From: Fidelibacterota bacterium
GTDB taxonomy: Bacteria > Fidelibacterota > Marinisomatia > Marinisomatales > CAZVFT01
DNA length: 12,253 bases
Direction: 5' to 3'
Assembly (NCBI GenBank): GCA_014381485.1
Contig: JACNLN010000060.1
Location: 1 to 12,253, forward strand
The notes under the pieces are model-generated. The model saw only the letters and a program-made list of their open reading frames with translations, did no database searches and was not told the origin of the DNA. Both the position numbers and the translations under genes were made by a program. Below are positions 6,234 through 12,253 of the stretch, piece after piece (within the stretch, counting starts at the first letter, position 1; every line of letters begins with the position of its first letter).

Positions 6234-6456
6234 GTTGGTGGTTAGTAGTAAACTGGTGAGTAGTGAGTGGTAAACTAGTGAGCGGTAGAGCGGTAAACTG
6301 GTGAGTGCCTGCCCCGTGTCCCGGGACTCCTACATGAGAAATCCGCCAGTCACCCCGCAGAATGCGGGGGACTCCCGTGGAGCTGGCGGATATTTCACCG
6401 GGGGTAAGTGGTACTCACCATTAACCAATAACCAGCTACCAATAACCAGTTACCAA
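6234..6456. repeat. Composite repeat element: tandem 22-23 bp repeats and nested hairpins between inverted arms
   Basis: The left arm starts GTTGGTGG and holds three copies of TAAACTGGTGAG or TAAACTAGTGAG (6249-6260, 6271-6282, 6294-6305; period 22-23 bp). The right arm (about 6412-6456) carries the complement type, with repeated ACCAATAACCAG and TTACCAAC, so the element is an imperfect large inverted repeat. The GC-rich centre contains GTCCCGGGAC (6318-6327, a perfect palindrome), ATCCGCCAG (6341-6349) pairing with CTGGCGGAT (6383-6391), CCCCGCA (6353-6359) pairing with TGCGGGG (6363-6369), and CTCC-CGT-GGAG (6372-6382). GGGACTCC occurs twice. It looks like a dispersed non-coding repeat family member. 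Confidence 0.6.
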
Positions 6457-6602
6457 CAAAGAATAAGTTCATATTTAGAACAGAGCCAAAGAAATTTACC
6501 AGCAGTCCGCGAGGTCCTTCTTCTTGGAAGGGAAAGACTTGTGGTTTTATTGATTTTTAGATGGTTATATCGTTTTTCAGGAACAATTAAATAGGAAAGG
6601 GG

Positions 6603-6632
6603 GCGGAGTGGGGGATATGGGGAATGCTCCGC
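6603..6632. repeat. GC-rich inverted repeat
   Basis: GCGGAG (6603-6608) pairs with CTCCGC (6627-6632) around an 18-base G-rich spacer. It may be a transcript-end structure for minus-strand nfnB transcription or a repeat; no T-tract supports a classical terminator. Confidence 0.3.
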
Positions 6633-6722
6633 TTGCCCTTCCCTATAAGATTACATGGAAATAGTTCTCATCTATCAGTTGGGCGCCTGTCCGATTATTG
6701 ACGGATCAGTCCGGTGCCTGAC

Positions 6723-6809
6723 CTATTTCAATTCAATAGCCAGTTTAGAGACAGTATCCTTTGCATCTCCGAAAATCATAATGGTATTATCGCTATAAAA
6801 CAGCACGCT
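6723..6809 (-). pseudogene. Relic of the C-terminus of NAD(P) transhydrogenase subunit beta (PntB)
   Basis: On the minus strand, 6809 down to the TAG at 6723-6725 reads SVLFYSDNT, then IMIFGDAKDTVSKLAIELK. This resembles the conserved C-terminal end of PntB, where LFFKENT is followed by MLFGDAK and a helix with V, I and L. Upstream in the same frame is TAA (6810-6812), and the preceding residues fit only with a frameshift (GNK in the next frame). Only about 28 of some 460 residues remain, so it is a fragment. PntB is the membrane half of the proton-pumping transhydrogenase that makes NADPH. The fragment lies just past the 3' end of nfnB, on the same strand. The identity rests on a short motif. 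Confidence 0.5.
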
Positions 6810-6884
6810 TTATTCCCAAATTCTATTTTGATCTTGACCTTCTTAACTTGCAATTTTATCTGTTTCAGTAGAATCAACAGAGAT

Positions 6885-8363
6885 TCACTTGGTTTCAACT
6901 AATTCCTTTTCTTCTGGTTTTTCTGGCGGCAATTCCCAAACACCGGTCTGCAGATAATCATTAATTGATTTCGCTGCCGCCCTGCCTGCTCCCATAGCAA
7001 GAATAACAGTAGCGCCACCGGTAACGATATCGCCACCGGCAAACACGCCTTCTTTTGAGGTTCGTCCCGTTTCAGAATCAGCAATAATATTTCCCCATTT
7101 ATTCGTTTTCATATCTGGTGTGGTCTGGGCAATTAAGGGATTGGATCCATTACCGATTGCCACAACCACCAGATCTACGTCAAAATTAAATTCAGAGTTT
7201 TCTATGGGAATCGGTCTTCTCCGGCCGGAATCATCCGGTTCACCGAGTTCCATTTTGATGCATTTAGCCTGTCGAACCCAACCCCTTTCATCACCAATAA
7301 ATTCGACTGGAGCAGTCAGCAGATGAAATTCAATGCCTTCCTCTTTAGCATGTTGAATTTCTTCATCCCGGGCGGGCATTTCAATTTCCGTTCGGCGATA
7401 CATTATTATTGCACGTTCCCCTCCAAGTCTCTTAGTCGTCCTGACAGCATCCATAGCGGTATTCCCACCACCGATTACAATAACATTTTTACCCTTTTTA
7501 ATTGGGGTGTCAGTATTTGGAAAGTCATAGGCTTTCATCAAGTTTACCCGCGTTAAATACTCATTTGCTGAATAAACTCCATTGAGATTTTCTCCGGGTA
7601 CGTTCATAAACCATGGTAATCCAGCTCCAGTCCCAATAAAAATAGCATCGTAATTCTCCCGATTCAACAATTCATCAACCGTCATTGATTTCCCAACTAC
7701 AAAGTTAGTGACAAAGTTTACTCCCATTTTTCCCAGATTGCCGATTTCCTTTCGTAACAACGCTTTGGGCAACCTAAACTCTGGAATTCCGTAAACTAAA
7801 ACCCCCCCTAGTTCGTGTAAGGCTTCATACACGGTAACATCATATCCCCATTTAATCAAATCACTGGCGCAGGCCAGTCCCGCCGGACCACTCCCAATAA
7901 TAGCGACCTTTTTCCCTTTTTTAGGGGGCAAGTCCGGTAGTTGGAATTCACGATGTTTCAGCTCATAGTCAGCCACAAAGCGTTCAAGACGCCCAATCGA
8001 AACCGGTTCATATTTCTTCTTAAGTACACAGGTTTCTTCACATTGCGTCTCTTGTGGACAAACGCGCCCGCAGACTGCTGGCAATGAATTGTCTTCCTTA
8101 ATTTTTTCAACTGCTCCGATAAAATCACCCTCAGCAATTTTTATGATAAAATCAGGAATTTTTATATCGACGGGGCAGCCGTCAATACAGGTTGGTTTTT
8201 TACAATCAATGCAGCGCAGCGCTTCGGTCATTGCGGTTTCTTCATCAAAACCAAGATTAACCTCGTCGAAGCTCGAACGTCGAATTTCCGGTTTGCGTTC
8301 CGGCATAGCCTGCCGTGGTATTGCCACCCGCTCCTTTTTTGATAATTCTTTTTTATCCGCCAT
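6885..8363 (-). CDS. nfnB: NfnB/SudA-type NADPH-binding flavoprotein (glutamate synthase small-subunit family)
   Basis: This 492-residue subunit belongs to the GltD-like family. The N-terminal ferredoxin-like part has cysteines at 51, 54, 59, 63 and 98, 102, 108, 112 (CIDCKKPTCIDGC and CGRVCPQETQCEETC), which would hold two [4Fe-4S] clusters. An FAD-binding GSGPAG motif (157-162) follows, then an NADPH-binding GGGNTAMDA (298-306), and the second FAD motif GVFAGGDIVTGGATVILAMG near 439-458. Paired with the upstream NfnA-like gene it forms an NfnAB-type complex (NADH-dependent reduced ferredoxin:NADP oxidoreductase), also called sulfide dehydrogenase SudAB. Its ATG lies 5 bases after the nfnA stop, with GGAG (plus-strand 8375-8378) about 11 bases before it. 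The pairing excludes a glutamate synthase subunit as the simplest reading. Confidence 0.85.
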   Translation of the reverse strand: MADKKELSKKERVAIPRQAMPERKPEIRRSSFDEVNLGFDEETAMTEALRCIDCKKPTCIDGCPVDIKIPDFIIKIAEGDFIGAVEKIKEDNSLPAVCGRVCPQETQCEETCVLKKKYEPVSIGRLERFVADYELKHREFQLPDLPPKKGKKVAIIGSGPAGLACASDLIKWGYDVTVYEALHELGGVLVYGIPEFRLPKALLRKEIGNLGKMGVNFVTNFVVGKSMTVDELLNRENYDAIFIGTGAGLPWFMNVPGENLNGVYSANEYLTRVNLMKAYDFPNTDTPIKKGKNVIVIGGGNTAMDAVRTTKRLGGERAIIMYRRTEIEMPARDEEIQHAKEEGIEFHLLTAPVEFIGDERGWVRQAKCIKMELGEPDDSGRRRPIPIENSEFNFDVDLVVVAIGNGSNPLIAQTTPDMKTNKWGNIIADSETGRTSKEGVFAGGDIVTGGATVILAMGAGRAAAKSINDYLQTGVWELPPEKPEEKELVETK

Positions 8364-8368
8364 CGTTC

Positions 8369-9232
8369 TTATAACTCCGCTCTTGCCTTTTCAATTTCCC
8401 TACCAAATCGGCAATTTTCTTCAAATTTCTGCAGGGATTTCCGCTCCTCGTCAAGATAAATTTTCTGCCGATTAGCCAACTCAGCAAAATCTACTTTATG
8501 GGCATCAAATTCAGGACCTTCCACGCACACGAAAACTTTTTTACCATCGACGGTTACCCGACATCCACCACACATTCCAGTACCGTCAATCATAATGGAG
8601 TTTAGCGAAACCACTGTGGGAATCTTTAGTGGCCGAGTCATCTCGGCGATGGCTTTCATCATAGGTAGGGGTCCTATTGCCAGAATAAAATTGACCTCCT
8701 TTTCCTTAAGAATGTCCTGAAGAGCATCAGTGACCAGACCTTTTTTCCCATATGTTCCATCATCAGTAGTAATGATGACCTGATCTGTTCGCTTTAACAT
8801 CTCTTCCTCAGCAATAACCAAGTCCTTAGTTCTAGCACCAATGATAGAAATCACCTCATTGCCTGCCGCTTTCATTGCCTGAGCAATAGGCAAAGCTTCC
8901 GCTGTACCGACTCCACCACTCACACATACGACCCGTCCCCACTTTTCTATATGTGTCGGTATTCCAAGAGGACCGACCAAATCCTGAAGGTAATCTCCCT
9001 CTTCAAGCATATTCATATGACGGGTGGTTTTACCGACTCCCTGGACAATGAGCGTGATTGAACCTTCTTCCTCATTAGCATCCGCAATGGTGATGGGAAT
9101 TCTTTCTCCTAAAGCGTGGACCCTTAAAACAACAAATTGCCCAGGTTTTCTCTTACGAGCAATATTAGGCGCTAGAATCTTGAAAACTTTTACACCAGAA
9201 GCGATAAATTCAGCATGGAGAATTTTATTCAT
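8369..9232 (-). CDS. nfnA: NfnA/SudB-type ferredoxin-NADP reductase subunit
   Basis: This 287-residue protein has the ferredoxin-NADP reductase fold. The flavin-binding strand is RIPITIAD (residues 44-51), the nucleotide-binding loop GGVGTAEALPI (107-117), and the C-terminal [2Fe-2S] site IDGTGMCGGCR with Cys221 and Cys224 and a third Cys236 (VFVCVEGPEFDAHKVDF). Asp216 occupies the position of the unusual aspartate ligand known from Thermotoga NfnA. It forms a two-gene operon with nfnB (5-base gap). In the NfnAB complex this subunit carries the FAD that interacts with NADH, and the pair couples NADH, ferredoxin and NADP by electron bifurcation, in the cytoplasm. A weak GAGA purine run precedes the ATG. 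Whether it bifurcates or acts as a sulfide or polysulfide dehydrogenase cannot be decided from sequence. Confidence 0.87.
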   Translation of the reverse strand: MNKILHAEFIASGVKVFKILAPNIARKRKPGQFVVLRVHALGERIPITIADANEEEGSITLIVQGVGKTTRHMNMLEEGDYLQDLVGPLGIPTHIEKWGRVVCVSGGVGTAEALPIAQAMKAAGNEVISIIGARTKDLVIAEEEMLKRTDQVIITTDDGTYGKKGLVTDALQDILKEKEVNFILAIGPLPMMKAIAEMTRPLKIPTVVSLNSIMIDGTGMCGGCRVTVDGKKVFVCVEGPEFDAHKVDFAELANRQKIYLDEERKSLQKFEENCRFGREIEKARAEL

Positions 9233-9295
9233 TTGATTTTCTCTTTTTACTGATAAAGAACTTATTTAGTATTACTGTACTTTTATATTGCCGGG

Positions 9296-9322
9296 TAATT
9301 AACTCTTGGTTCCGGTTAATTA
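9296..9322. promoter_or_regulatory. Inverted repeat upstream of nfnA, possible operator
   Basis: Perfect 8-bp arms TAATTAAC and GTTAATTA are separated by 11 bases, about 65 bp upstream of the nfnA ATG. The position suits a regulator site for the nfn operon, but no known regulator consensus is recognised. The AT-rich composition weakens the case. Confidence 0.35.
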
Positions 9323-9356
9323 AAAATATAGTAATTACCATTTAGTTGAGTAGTTC

Positions 9357-9447
9357 AGTCATGACTAACCCTTTCCCGTTCTCCGTAGTATCCATTCTCC
9401 GTAGTCCCGATAGCATCGGGACGAAGGATGAATCGGAGTAGATTCAT
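9357..9447. repeat. Palindromic and direct repeat cluster
   Basis: It begins with the perfect palindrome AGTCATGACT (9357-9366). Two direct copies of TTCTCCGTAGT (9379-9389 and 9395-9405) follow. Next is a hairpin with an 8-bp stem, GTCCCGAT (9404-9411) with ATCGGGAC (9415-9422) and loop AGC. GAATC-GGAGTA-GATTC comes last. No T-run follows the GC stem, so a terminator is unlikely. The stem resembles those at 668-684 and 6318-6327. Confidence 0.55.
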
Positions 9448-9608
9448 TGGTTAATCATATAGCCTTTTTAGGTGTTTTTATACCTCAATAAATAGGCGAA
9501 AATTTATGATGATTTAATTTTAACTACAAATCTTCTTGTTAGTTTTGACTTAATATTCCGCTATAAACAGTGTCACATTCATATATGATATTTATTTTGA
9601 TACTTCTT

Positions 9609-9639
9609 TTTGCTTTACCTTGACCAATTAATAAATTTG
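9609..9639 (+). promoter_or_regulatory. Candidate Bacteroidota-type promoter for pcm
   Basis: TTTG (9609-9612) and TAAATTTG (9632-9639) are 19 bp apart, matching the Bacteroidota -33 TTTG and -7 TAnnTTTG pattern. Initiation shortly after would give a leader of roughly 25 bases that includes the AGGAGG at 9654-9659. Confidence 0.45.
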
Positions 9640-9653
9640 TTATATCTTAAAGC

Positions 9654-9660
9654 AGGAGGT
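9654..9660 (+). promoter_or_regulatory. Shine-Dalgarno site deciding the pcm start
   Basis: AGGAGGT lies 9 bases before the in-frame ATG at 9670. An ATG at 9665 is in another frame and ends early, and the in-frame upstream TTG at 9610 has no site, so 9670 is the start. Confidence 0.7.
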
Positions 9661-9669
9661 AACTATGAA

Positions 9670-10398
9670 ATGTCCTTTGATCAAGCACATAAAATTGTCC
9701 TACTTAGCGGATTTATTCTTATTTTCCCTCATATTCTTTTAGGCCAGATATATGATTCTCCAGCACATCAGAAAAAACGTATCATGATGATTGAAGACCA
9801 GATTAAGTCCCGGGGGGTTAAGAATCTGGATGTACTCAGGGCTATGGAGGAGGTTCCCCGCCATCTTTTCGTGAGCGAGGATCTCAAACACGCGGCATAC
9901 ACTGACGGTCCTTTGCCTATCGGGCACGGTCAGACTATCAGCCAACCATATATCGTTGCTCTAATGACAGAACTCCTTGAACCTGACAGCCAGCACGTGG
10001 TCCTTGAGGTTGGTACCGGTTCAGGATATCAAGCAGCTATTTTATCTAAGCTCGCTAAACACGTCTATACCATCGAGATTATTCCTGAACTCGGACAAGA
10101 AGCTGGAAAACGGTTGAAGCAGATGGGATATGATAATATTTCTGTAAAAATTGGAGATGGATACAAAGGGTGGCCAGAAAAGGCACCATTCGACCGGATC
10201 ATAATCACTGCAGCTCCTGAACAAATTCCCGAGAAACTAGTGGAACAGCTTAAACCTGGAGGGCAGATGATTCTTCCTGTGGGACCTCAGTGGTGGGGAC
10301 AGGACTTAATTGTCGTTGAAAAGGATAAACAAGGAGAAATATCCACAAAAAAGTCCATTCCTGTCCGCTTCGTCCCAATGGTTCACGAGAAAGAGTAA
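9670..10398 (+). CDS. pcm: Protein-L-isoaspartate O-methyltransferase with N-terminal export signal
   Basis: From the ATG at 9670 the protein has 242 residues. After a hydrophobic N-terminal segment (about residues 8-25, KIVLLSGFILIFPHILLGQ), which looks like a signal peptide or membrane anchor, comes a full PIMT domain. EVPRHLFV (61-68) and PIGHGQTISQPYIVALM (83-99) include the catalytic-loop serine at 91. The S-adenosylmethionine motif I is VLEVGTGSGYQ (111-121), GDG is at 162-164, and the end is PVRFVPMV. PIMT methylates isoaspartyl residues in aged proteins so they can revert to aspartate. The export segment suggests repair of envelope or periplasmic proteins, although the methyl donor is cytosolic; a membrane-anchored cytoplasmic form is the alternative. 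It is monocistronic. Confidence 0.9.
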   Translation: MSFDQAHKIVLLSGFILIFPHILLGQIYDSPAHQKKRIMMIEDQIKSRGVKNLDVLRAMEEVPRHLFVSEDLKHAAYTDGPLPIGHGQTISQPYIVALMTELLEPDSQHVVLEVGTGSGYQAAILSKLAKHVYTIEIIPELGQEAGKRLKQMGYDNISVKIGDGYKGWPEKAPFDRIIITAAPEQIPEKLVEQLKPGGQMILPVGPQWWGQDLIVVEKDKQGEISTKKSIPVRFVPMVHEKE

Positions 10399-10416
10399 AT
10401 CGATTTTGTCATCCAG

Positions 10417-10446
10417 AAATCAATTCTTCATTTGATTGATTTTTTG
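10417..10446 (+). terminator. Weak AT-rich terminator candidate after pcm
   Basis: AATCAA (10418-10423) pairs with TTGATT (10432-10437) and is followed by GATTTTTTG. It lies 20 bases past the pcm stop codon. The stem is AT-only apart from one G-C pair in each arm, so it is only weakly supported. Confidence 0.35.
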
Positions 10447-10448
10447 CA

Positions 10449-10456
10449 TAAATTTG
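10449..10456 (+). promoter_or_regulatory. Candidate -7 element (TAAATTTG) before the translation-factor-like gene
   Basis: TAAATTTG is identical to the element before pcm and lies 33 bases before the ATG at 10489. The nearest upstream TTTG (10431-10434) is only 14 bp away, shorter than the usual spacing, so the -33 part is not convincing. Confidence 0.3.
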
Positions 10457-10488
10457 CAATATAACCAGATATCAATAAGGAGTTGATC

Positions 10489-10749
10489 ATGAAAGAACAA
10501 GAAATAGGATTTGTCTCCAATTATTTTAGCCAAATATCAGTAGCTGCCATAGAAATGACAAAAGGTAAACTTAAAACAGGAGACACCATTCATATTAAAG
10601 GTCACACAACTGACTTTGAGGAGATTGTGAAATCATTGCAGATTGAGCACGCTGATATTTCAGAGGCAAAAGCAGGGGATAGCATCGGTCTGAAGGTCAG
10701 CCAACACGTGCGGAAAAAGGATAAGGTTTACAAGGTCATTGAAGATTGA
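10489..10749 (+). CDS. Translation elongation factor-like protein (EF-Tu domain 2-type barrel)
   Basis: This 86-residue protein is a single beta-barrel like domain 2 of translational GTPases. IGFVSNYFSQISVAAIEM leads into KLKTGDTIHIKGHTTDFEEIVKSLQI (quoted in pieces), then EAKAGDSIGLKVSQHVRKKDKVYKV, with the typical GD turns. No G domain is present. Stand-alone versions exist in several bacteria and archaea, sometimes beside U32 peptidases; no such neighbour is visible here and the role is not established. The start is the ATG at 10489, with AAGGAG at 10477-10482 and a 6-base spacer. An upstream TTG at 10483 overlaps the spacer and is less likely. It is probably transcribed alone or with pcm, since the gap is 90 bases. 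Confidence 0.75.
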   Translation: MKEQEIGFVSNYFSQISVAAIEMTKGKLKTGDTIHIKGHTTDFEEIVKSLQIEHADISEAKAGDSIGLKVSQHVRKKDKVYKVIED

Positions 10750-10960
10750 ATTAGTCCCTTTTAGGGAATAACATTACGCTGAGCTGCTAAATAAAGTAAC
10801 AAAATCTAACTCTCAAAATTGGTCTAATCTCCTGTAAAATATTTTCACATTTGTACCACCCGAAATAGGTTAAAACATCCTAAAAATTTTTATGAACACT
10901 CCAATTAATTTGCCTTCGTAGAACTTCCTGAAATAATTAAAATCACTAAATTAACGATAC

Positions 10961-11272
10961 ATGAAGAAAATTCAGGATAAAGTACGAGATTTTTGCAAAG
11001 ATTATAATTTAGAATCACCACCTGAACACAGGGTATTGGACTTGCTATCTGAATTAGGAGAAGTTGCAAAAGAAGTGTTAAAAATGTCGGATTATGGTAG
11101 GAAACCAATTGAATTTGGGAAAGAAATAGAATCTGAATTAGGTGACACTTTGTTCTCACTCATTACGCTGGCAAATCAGTTTGATGTTAACCTCGAAGAC
11201 GCTCTTGAAATTGCTCTTGCAAAATACCAAAAACGATTACAAAAAGGCTCTGCTGGCTCCGAATGCGACTGA
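10961..11272 (+). CDS. MazG-like nucleotide pyrophosphohydrolase
   Basis: This 103-residue all-helical protein has the metal-binding motif pair of the MazG superfamily: E31-x-x-E34 in LLSELGEVAKEVLK and E59-x-x-D62 in EIESELGDTLFSLITLANQFDVNLEDAL (quoted as key segments). The family hydrolyses nucleoside triphosphates to monophosphate and pyrophosphate, often as house-cleaning of aberrant nucleotides. The single short domain fits the compact MazG-like type rather than the two-domain E. coli MazG. All four acidic metal ligands are present. No Shine-Dalgarno sequence precedes the ATG; the start is chosen by the family's usual N-terminus. The neighbours are unrelated in function. Confidence 0.8.
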   Translation: MKKIQDKVRDFCKDYNLESPPEHRVLDLLSELGEVAKEVLKMSDYGRKPIEFGKEIESELGDTLFSLITLANQFDVNLEDALEIALAKYQKRLQKGSAGSECD

Positions 11273-11337
11273 GTCTTGTGACTTCAACTTTATTGCAATT
11301 ATTTTAATTATCAACCTTCAATAATCGGGGGAAACCA

Positions 11338-11913
11338 ATGATTACAAAAGACATTTCCGGATACTATCAATTTTATCCCTGCATCGTGACTCTTGTTGGA
11401 GCACGCAGGAAAGATAAAGTCAATTTTATGGCAGCAGCCTGGAATGCGGGTCTAAGTTTTCGCCCCCCGCTTTTTGGCGTTTCCATCCATCCGAAAAGAT
11501 TTACTCACGACATGATCGTAGATTCCGAAGAGTTCACCTGTAACTTTTTATCCATGGAACATATCGATATCATCCACGGCACAGGTCGGGTTTCAGGGCG
11601 GGATTACGATAAGGTAAAGCTGTTTTCTATCCCACTTGAAAAATCCAAAGTGATTAACTGCCCAACCATAGAATCTGCCTACGCTGCATACGAATGTAAA
11701 TTAGTCCATCGCTACCCTGTTGGAGACCATAATTTCTTTGTAGGGAAAGTGGTTGCCGTCCATTACAATAAAAATGTTTTGACGGGTAAAAATTTATTGA
11801 ATCCTGAAAAAATAAATTTTTCTTTGTACCTTGGGAGCAACAGTTACATTTCAGCAGATCCGGACAGCGTCCAGATTATGCCCTCTGAAATTGAGATTCC
11901 CATGCCACAATGA
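11338..11913 (+). CDS. Flavin reductase-like FMN-binding protein (flavoredoxin family)
   Basis: This 191-residue protein has the split-barrel flavin reductase fold. NFMAAAWNAGLSFRPPLFGVSI (around residues 29-50, quoted by key parts) is the FMN-phosphate and isoalloxazine contact region. FTHDMI follows, then FTCNFLS, and GDHNFFVGKVVAVH (129-142) is the conserved histidine-containing strand. The family reduces flavins with NAD(P)H or carries electrons as flavoredoxins. The acceptor here is not identifiable. The ATG at 11338 is preceded by a G-run (GGGGGA, 11327-11332). The gene converges on a minus-strand ammonia-lyase gene, with a hairpin between the two stop codons. Confidence 0.82.
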   Translation: MITKDISGYYQFYPCIVTLVGARRKDKVNFMAAAWNAGLSFRPPLFGVSIHPKRFTHDMIVDSEEFTCNFLSMEHIDIIHGTGRVSGRDYDKVKLFSIPLEKSKVINCPTIESAYAAYECKLVHRYPVGDHNFFVGKVVAVHYNKNVLTGKNLLNPEKINFSLYLGSNSYISADPDSVQIMPSEIEIPMPQ

Positions 11914-12000
11914 TAGTACGGGGACATAATAAAACCTTCTTCACGAAAGTTGAGGTTACTGAAAGACATGTTTTTTAAGGGGATAATGTAATAACAATTA

Positions 12001-12023
12001 AAGGGGTTCATTTTGAACCCCTT
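12001..12023. terminator. Hairpin between convergent genes, probable bidirectional terminator
   Basis: A perfect 10-bp stem, AAGGGGTTCA (12001-12010) with TGAACCCCTT (12014-12023), has a TTT loop. It sits between the convergent stops at 11913 and 12051. The flanks are only moderately T-rich on either strand, so the strength is uncertain, but the position and stem are typical. Confidence 0.65.
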
Positions 12024-12050
12024 CAATATTAACCTAACCCGATTCCACCT

Positions 12051-12253
12051 TCAATAAGTTTTTAATTCCCCTACCGTATCTTCGACATCTTGAAGAATTA
12101 TCTGCTTTCTCACTGTTTCCATCATATTATTATGATCAGTATAGAGCGGTCGATCTTCGTCCAAGTGTTTTACAGCCTTTCGAACTGCGCTGTGAGCCGC
12201 CTGAGTTCCATTGCCCGGTTTGAAGTCCCTAAAATCCAGCGCCTGTGCAGCAG
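12051..12253 (-). CDS. hutH: C-terminal end of a histidine ammonia-lyase (HutH/aromatic amino acid lyase) family gene, partial
   Basis: The frame on the minus strand from 12251 to the TGA at 12051-12053 gives 66 residues. They contain AAQALDFRDFKPGNGTQAAH, then AVRKAVKHLDEDRPLYTDHN and a closing helix ending VGELKTY. AAQALDFR, G-x-GT-x-AA and HLDEDRPL are the conserved C-terminal signature of HutH and related MIO-containing lyases. HutH deaminates histidine to urocanate, the first step of histidine degradation. The catalytic Ala-Ser-Gly (MIO) region lies outside the window, so substrate specificity (His, Tyr or Phe) cannot be judged. The gene is cut by the window edge, not broken. A bidirectional hairpin terminator follows it. 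Confidence 0.75.
   Translation of the reverse strand, partial: AAQALDFRDFKPGNGTQAAHSAVRKAVKHLDEDRPLYTDHNNMMETVRKQIILQDVEDTVGELKTY

Larger units (their letters stand above)
5983..6884. other. About 900 bp of intergenic DNA with repeats and a gene relic
   Basis: No intact gene is supported. From left to right it holds a weak terminator-like hairpin (6095-6117), a composite palindromic repeat element (6234-6456), a GC-rich hairpin (6603-6632) and the C-terminal relic of pntB on the minus strand (6723-6809). The 97-codon open frame at 6301-6594 is an accident of the repeat element. Confidence 0.6.
9233..9669. other. Divergent intergenic region between nfnA and pcm
   Basis: It contains no gene. 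On the nfnA side is TAATTAAC (9296-9303) facing GTTAATTA (9315-9322) around 11 bases, a possible operator. A palindromic repeat cluster occupies about 9357-9447. The pcm-side promoter candidate is at 9609-9639. The rest is plain AT-rich DNA. Confidence 0.6.

Noticed and set aside
6249..6305. CRISPR array
   Set aside because: Only three short units with 10-11 bp between them; spacers are similar to each other and the unit is too short for a CRISPR repeat.
6301..6594. 97-codon plus-strand open frame
   Set aside because: It lies across the palindromic repeat element; the translation has no family resemblance and no ribosome-binding site.
6723..6884. Continuous minus-strand frame starting at a TTG just inside the nfnB end and running into the pntB relic region
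   Set aside because: It is Lys-rich without family resemblance and overlaps the pntB-like fragment in another frame; probably chance.
6885..8363. Glutamate synthase small subunit (gltD)
   Set aside because: No large subunit is adjacent, while an NfnA/SudB partner is 5 bases upstream; the NfnAB reading fits better.
8089..8475. 128-codon plus-strand open frame
   Set aside because: It runs antisense to well-supported nfnB and nfnA coding sequence; a shadow frame.
10755..10767. TCCCT-TTT-AGGGA hairpin after the translation-factor-like gene as a terminator
   Set aside because: Only a 5-bp stem with no T-run after it.
1..12253. tRNA or rRNA genes
   Set aside because: No cloverleaf-like tract or conserved rRNA segment was noticed on either strand by eye.

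Overview
The window looks like a chromosomal segment of a bacterium from the FCB (Bacteroidota and relatives) part of the tree. The clearest sign is a C-terminal domain with the type IX secretion (T9SS type A) sorting signature at about 3782-4108 (YPNPFN, then GREI and SGVYFY, ending KMLLLK). Two upstream regions also carry the motif ATAAATTTG, which fits the Bacteroidota -7 promoter element TAnnTTTG. Several genes nevertheless have strong Shine-Dalgarno sequences (AGGAGG, GGAGG, AAGGAG), unlike most true Bacteroidota, so a deeper FCB lineage is plausible. This placement is inference. The sequence is AT-rich overall, except for the GC-richer gene at 2782-3342.

Layout. 1-600: an integral-membrane ICMT/PEMT-type methyltransferase. 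600-2526: a three-gene hipB-hipS-hipT operon in which the HipA kinase is split into a small N-terminal protein and a kinase protein. It lies behind three evenly spaced copies of an 18-bp palindrome. 2604-2738: a 135-bp imperfect inverted-repeat element. 2782-3342: a YbjQ-type membrane protein. 3491-4111: the decayed tail of a secreted penicillin-acylase-like protein with a T9SS sorting domain. 4174-4359: a tiny winged-helix protein. 4933-5982: an exported LysM/coiled-coil protein. 5983-6884: non-coding DNA with a composite repeat element and a relic of the pntB C-terminus. 6885-9232 (minus strand): nfnA-nfnB, encoding a ferredoxin/NAD(H)/NADP(H) flavoenzyme. 9233-9669: a divergent intergenic region with palindromic repeats. 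9670-10398: an exported protein-L-isoaspartate methyltransferase. 10489-10749: a translation-factor domain-2-like small protein. 10961-11272: a MazG-like pyrophosphohydrolase. 11338-11913: a flavin-reductase-like protein. 12051-12253 (minus strand): the C-terminal end of a histidine ammonia-lyase family gene that runs off the window.

How the parts relate. Most genes are single housekeeping or repair units rather than one pathway. nfnA and nfnB form one complex that exchanges electrons between ferredoxin, NADH and NADPH, which suggests anaerobic or facultative metabolism. A leftover end of the proton-pumping transhydrogenase gene pntB, which does a related NADPH job, lies just downstream on the same strand. 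The most notable unit is the hipBST-like toxin-antitoxin operon with its periodic operator array. It sits in an accessory zone with a repeat element and gene relics on its downstream side.
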